This document shows positions 63,601 through 64,000 of a stretch of DNA of 64,000 nucleotides, piece by piece. Numbering within the stretch: position 1 is the stretch's first letter; every line of letters begins with the position of its first letter. The stretch spans positions 248,001 to 312,000 of the forward strand of contig NZ_CAHJXR010000003.1 of NCBI RefSeq assembly GCF_903645355.1. Direction: 5' to 3'. The DNA comes from Schaalia sp. Marseille-Q2122. GTDB taxonomy: Bacteria > Actinomycetota > Actinomycetes > Actinomycetales > Actinomycetaceae. The notes below the pieces were generated by a model. It did not search any database. It saw only the letters and a program-made list of their open reading frames with translations, and was not told the origin of the DNA. Position numbers and translations under genes: made by a program.

Positions 63601-64000
63601 GCTCACGCGATCTGCACCGTTGAGGCCGCCCTCGAAAGTCGTGGCGTAACACCCCACAGGATTGAAATCGACGGGTGCGTGATCGCGGGGCACATCCTCG
63701 TTGCCATCCCAGGGGTACTGGGTATTGACGTACTGGGGGCGGTCGTAGCCGTGCAGTTGAATGTGGGCGGGAACGGGCAGGTCATCCCAGGAACTGTGGT
63801 CGAACTCAGGGGACTCACACCCTGTGGGAATGAGCGCGGGGGAGGGGGCGTAGTGGAACTTCCATGTGCCGTTCAGAGAGCGGATGAACGACGAGGCGCC
63901 TGCGTCGGCCTCGTCGCGGGAGGCGTAGTACAGGTGGTCCGAGTGGGGAAGGAGGGTGCCCTCAGCGTAGTAGCTGGGGTCTGTCAGGCCACGCTGCTCT
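60622..64000 (-). CDS. lacZ: GH2 beta-galactosidase, N-terminus outside the window
   Basis: C-terminal 1125 or so residues; the frame is open to the right edge. Large LacZ-type enzyme: sugar-binding domain (SFIRSLNGTWKFHYAPS, WDDLPVPAHIQLHGYDRPQYVNTQYPW), Ig-like domain 2, catalytic TIM barrel with acid/base Glu in WSCGNESLGGG and nucleophile Glu in ILCEFAHTMGNS, and beta-galactosidase small-chain domain to FWPVTP. A roughly 60-residue Ala/Gly/Pro/Ser/Thr-rich insert (near 63010-63190) lies before the TIM barrel. No signal peptide is visible in the part present. It would cleave terminal beta-galactosides from lactose or host glycans. Confidence 0.95.
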   Translation of the reverse strand, partial: EQRGLTDPSYYAEGTLLPHSDHLYYASRDEADAGASSFIRSLNGTWKFHYAPSPALIPTGCESPEFDHSSWDDLPVPAHIQLHGYDRPQYVNTQYPWDGNEDVPRDHAPVDFNPVGCYATTFEGGLNGADRVSIVFHGVESAFALWLNGRFVGWATDGFTPSEFDLTDLLVPGTNTLVVKVFKWSAQSWIEDQDFFRFSGIFRDVELRLRPRAHVEDLQVLTPVEWGEDDAVRARILLALTVQGEGEARVHCEGVGEATLIGEDEARACGLLPQSEVADAAGDAGPDSLANTANGTTAGPAAGDIAAVEPDSQPQASVLPTGTPTASSRPTRTLYYALNLDTPHLWSEEDPHLYALHITVSGSDGLVCEYVRQPVGVRRFESADGLLLLNGKRLVFRGVNRHEFGPHGRVMDEAAIRADLLAIKAYGLNAVRTSHYPNSSSFYRLCDELGLYVIDEMNLESHGLWDEIRFHDLPLSQATPGDRPQWEHTLLSRARSMLMRDRNHPSILMWSCGNESLGGGNLLAVADYFRSVDGRLVHYEGVHYDPRLPDTTDVTSQMYTSAADIEEHLRTHREKPFILCEFAHTMGNSFGAVDKYMDLTRTEPLFHGAFIWDFADQALPARDRFGRAYDAYGGDFGDRPHDGDFSGNGIFYADHTPKPFMQAVQHVYQRLRTRIDEDAFTVTNEYLFTSSAVFDCELRLAREGQVIAQTTVATDVAPESTRTYPLPWSLVEKLADVSGVPHTGDSGVGNGDGSIGGEYTVTITWRTRTASPWAEAGHAVAWDQQVFALTQAASGEEASTTAASFPQSTTTSHPPRVIEGIHNIGVQGEGFALLFSRVSGQLVSFRVEDSQAGPHSPRELLTRPPHANFWHAPTSNERGWGAPAEDSQWLLASRYATLRGGIEGLSVEHGEHSVTVRASFDLATRPASSYSIDYEVWADGQIEVTQHLTPGTGMGDPPEFGMLFQIPADYSRLRWYGHGPAESYVDRQQGALLDVWESTVSEQFARYIRPQECGSHTQVRWATLSDEDGVGIGFSCEGWPVRGRSELDAPVFGMEFSALPWSPFEVENATHPTDLPHAHSTWLRPALMRRGVGGDNSWGARTHPEYCLPAGEELIFRFSFWPVTP

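Overview
The window is 64 kb of chromosome from a high-GC Gram-positive bacterium, most likely an Actinomycetaceae member of the Schaalia/Actinomyces type. The evidence is actinobacterial marker genes (a WhiB3/WhiD-type WhiB protein, GuaB3, bifunctional LysX, a DUF3017-like gene next to icd), LPXTG and LAXTG surface proteins with DUF5979 and SpaA-type repeats, and a fermentative gene set (pta-ackA, two fumarases, pgi, a phosphofructokinase). The genus is inferred from gene content, not from any search.

Layout. 1-408: end of a succinate dehydrogenase/fumarate reductase iron-sulfur subunit. 409-2718: repeat-rich stretch around a DUF559/AbiEi-like gene. 2719-9007: tsaD, a THUMP-like methyltransferase, a CIRCE-controlled groES without groEL, whiB, a MerR regulator and an epimerase-like gene. 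9098-13636: guaB, a transaldolase-family gene, a 3'-5' exonuclease and guaB3. 13945-17169: LPFTG surface protein. 17328-20732: divergent class I and class II fumarases. 20841-23310: a DUF3800 gene broken by an ISL3-family insertion with an exact 8-bp target duplication, plus a frameshift and a stop codon, preceded by a structured leader. 23473-31485: anchored 5'-nucleotidase, DUF456 protein, MFS transporter and a nadE operon. 31799-33282: lone AAA+ ATPase behind an AT-rich palindromic promoter, and a SUKH-like remnant. 33526-38140: ackA, pta, a DUF3017-like gene and icd. 38349-42421: GH20 hexosaminidase and a surface protein with a degenerate transglutaminase fold. 42473-47819: lysX-DUF998-hydrolase operon. 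48018-53039: DAACS transporter and a nine-repeat DUF5979 surface protein. 53347-60495: TetR regulator, eukaryote-type tandem phosphofructokinase, a duplicated non-coding repeat block, acyltransferase and pgi. 60622-64000: GH2 beta-galactosidase, cut by the window edge.

Together the genes describe a facultative, host-associated fermenter with glycolysis, part of the TCA cycle, acetate production, glycan-trimming glycosidases, lysinylated membrane lipids and a rich wall-anchored surface. The points most worth a second look are the DUF3800 locus with its leader RNA, the DUF559 gene bracketed by 77-bp repeats, the eukaryote-type phosphofructokinase, the duplicated 19-bp repeat block, the lysX-linked hydrolase, and three housekeeping genes that look leaderless.
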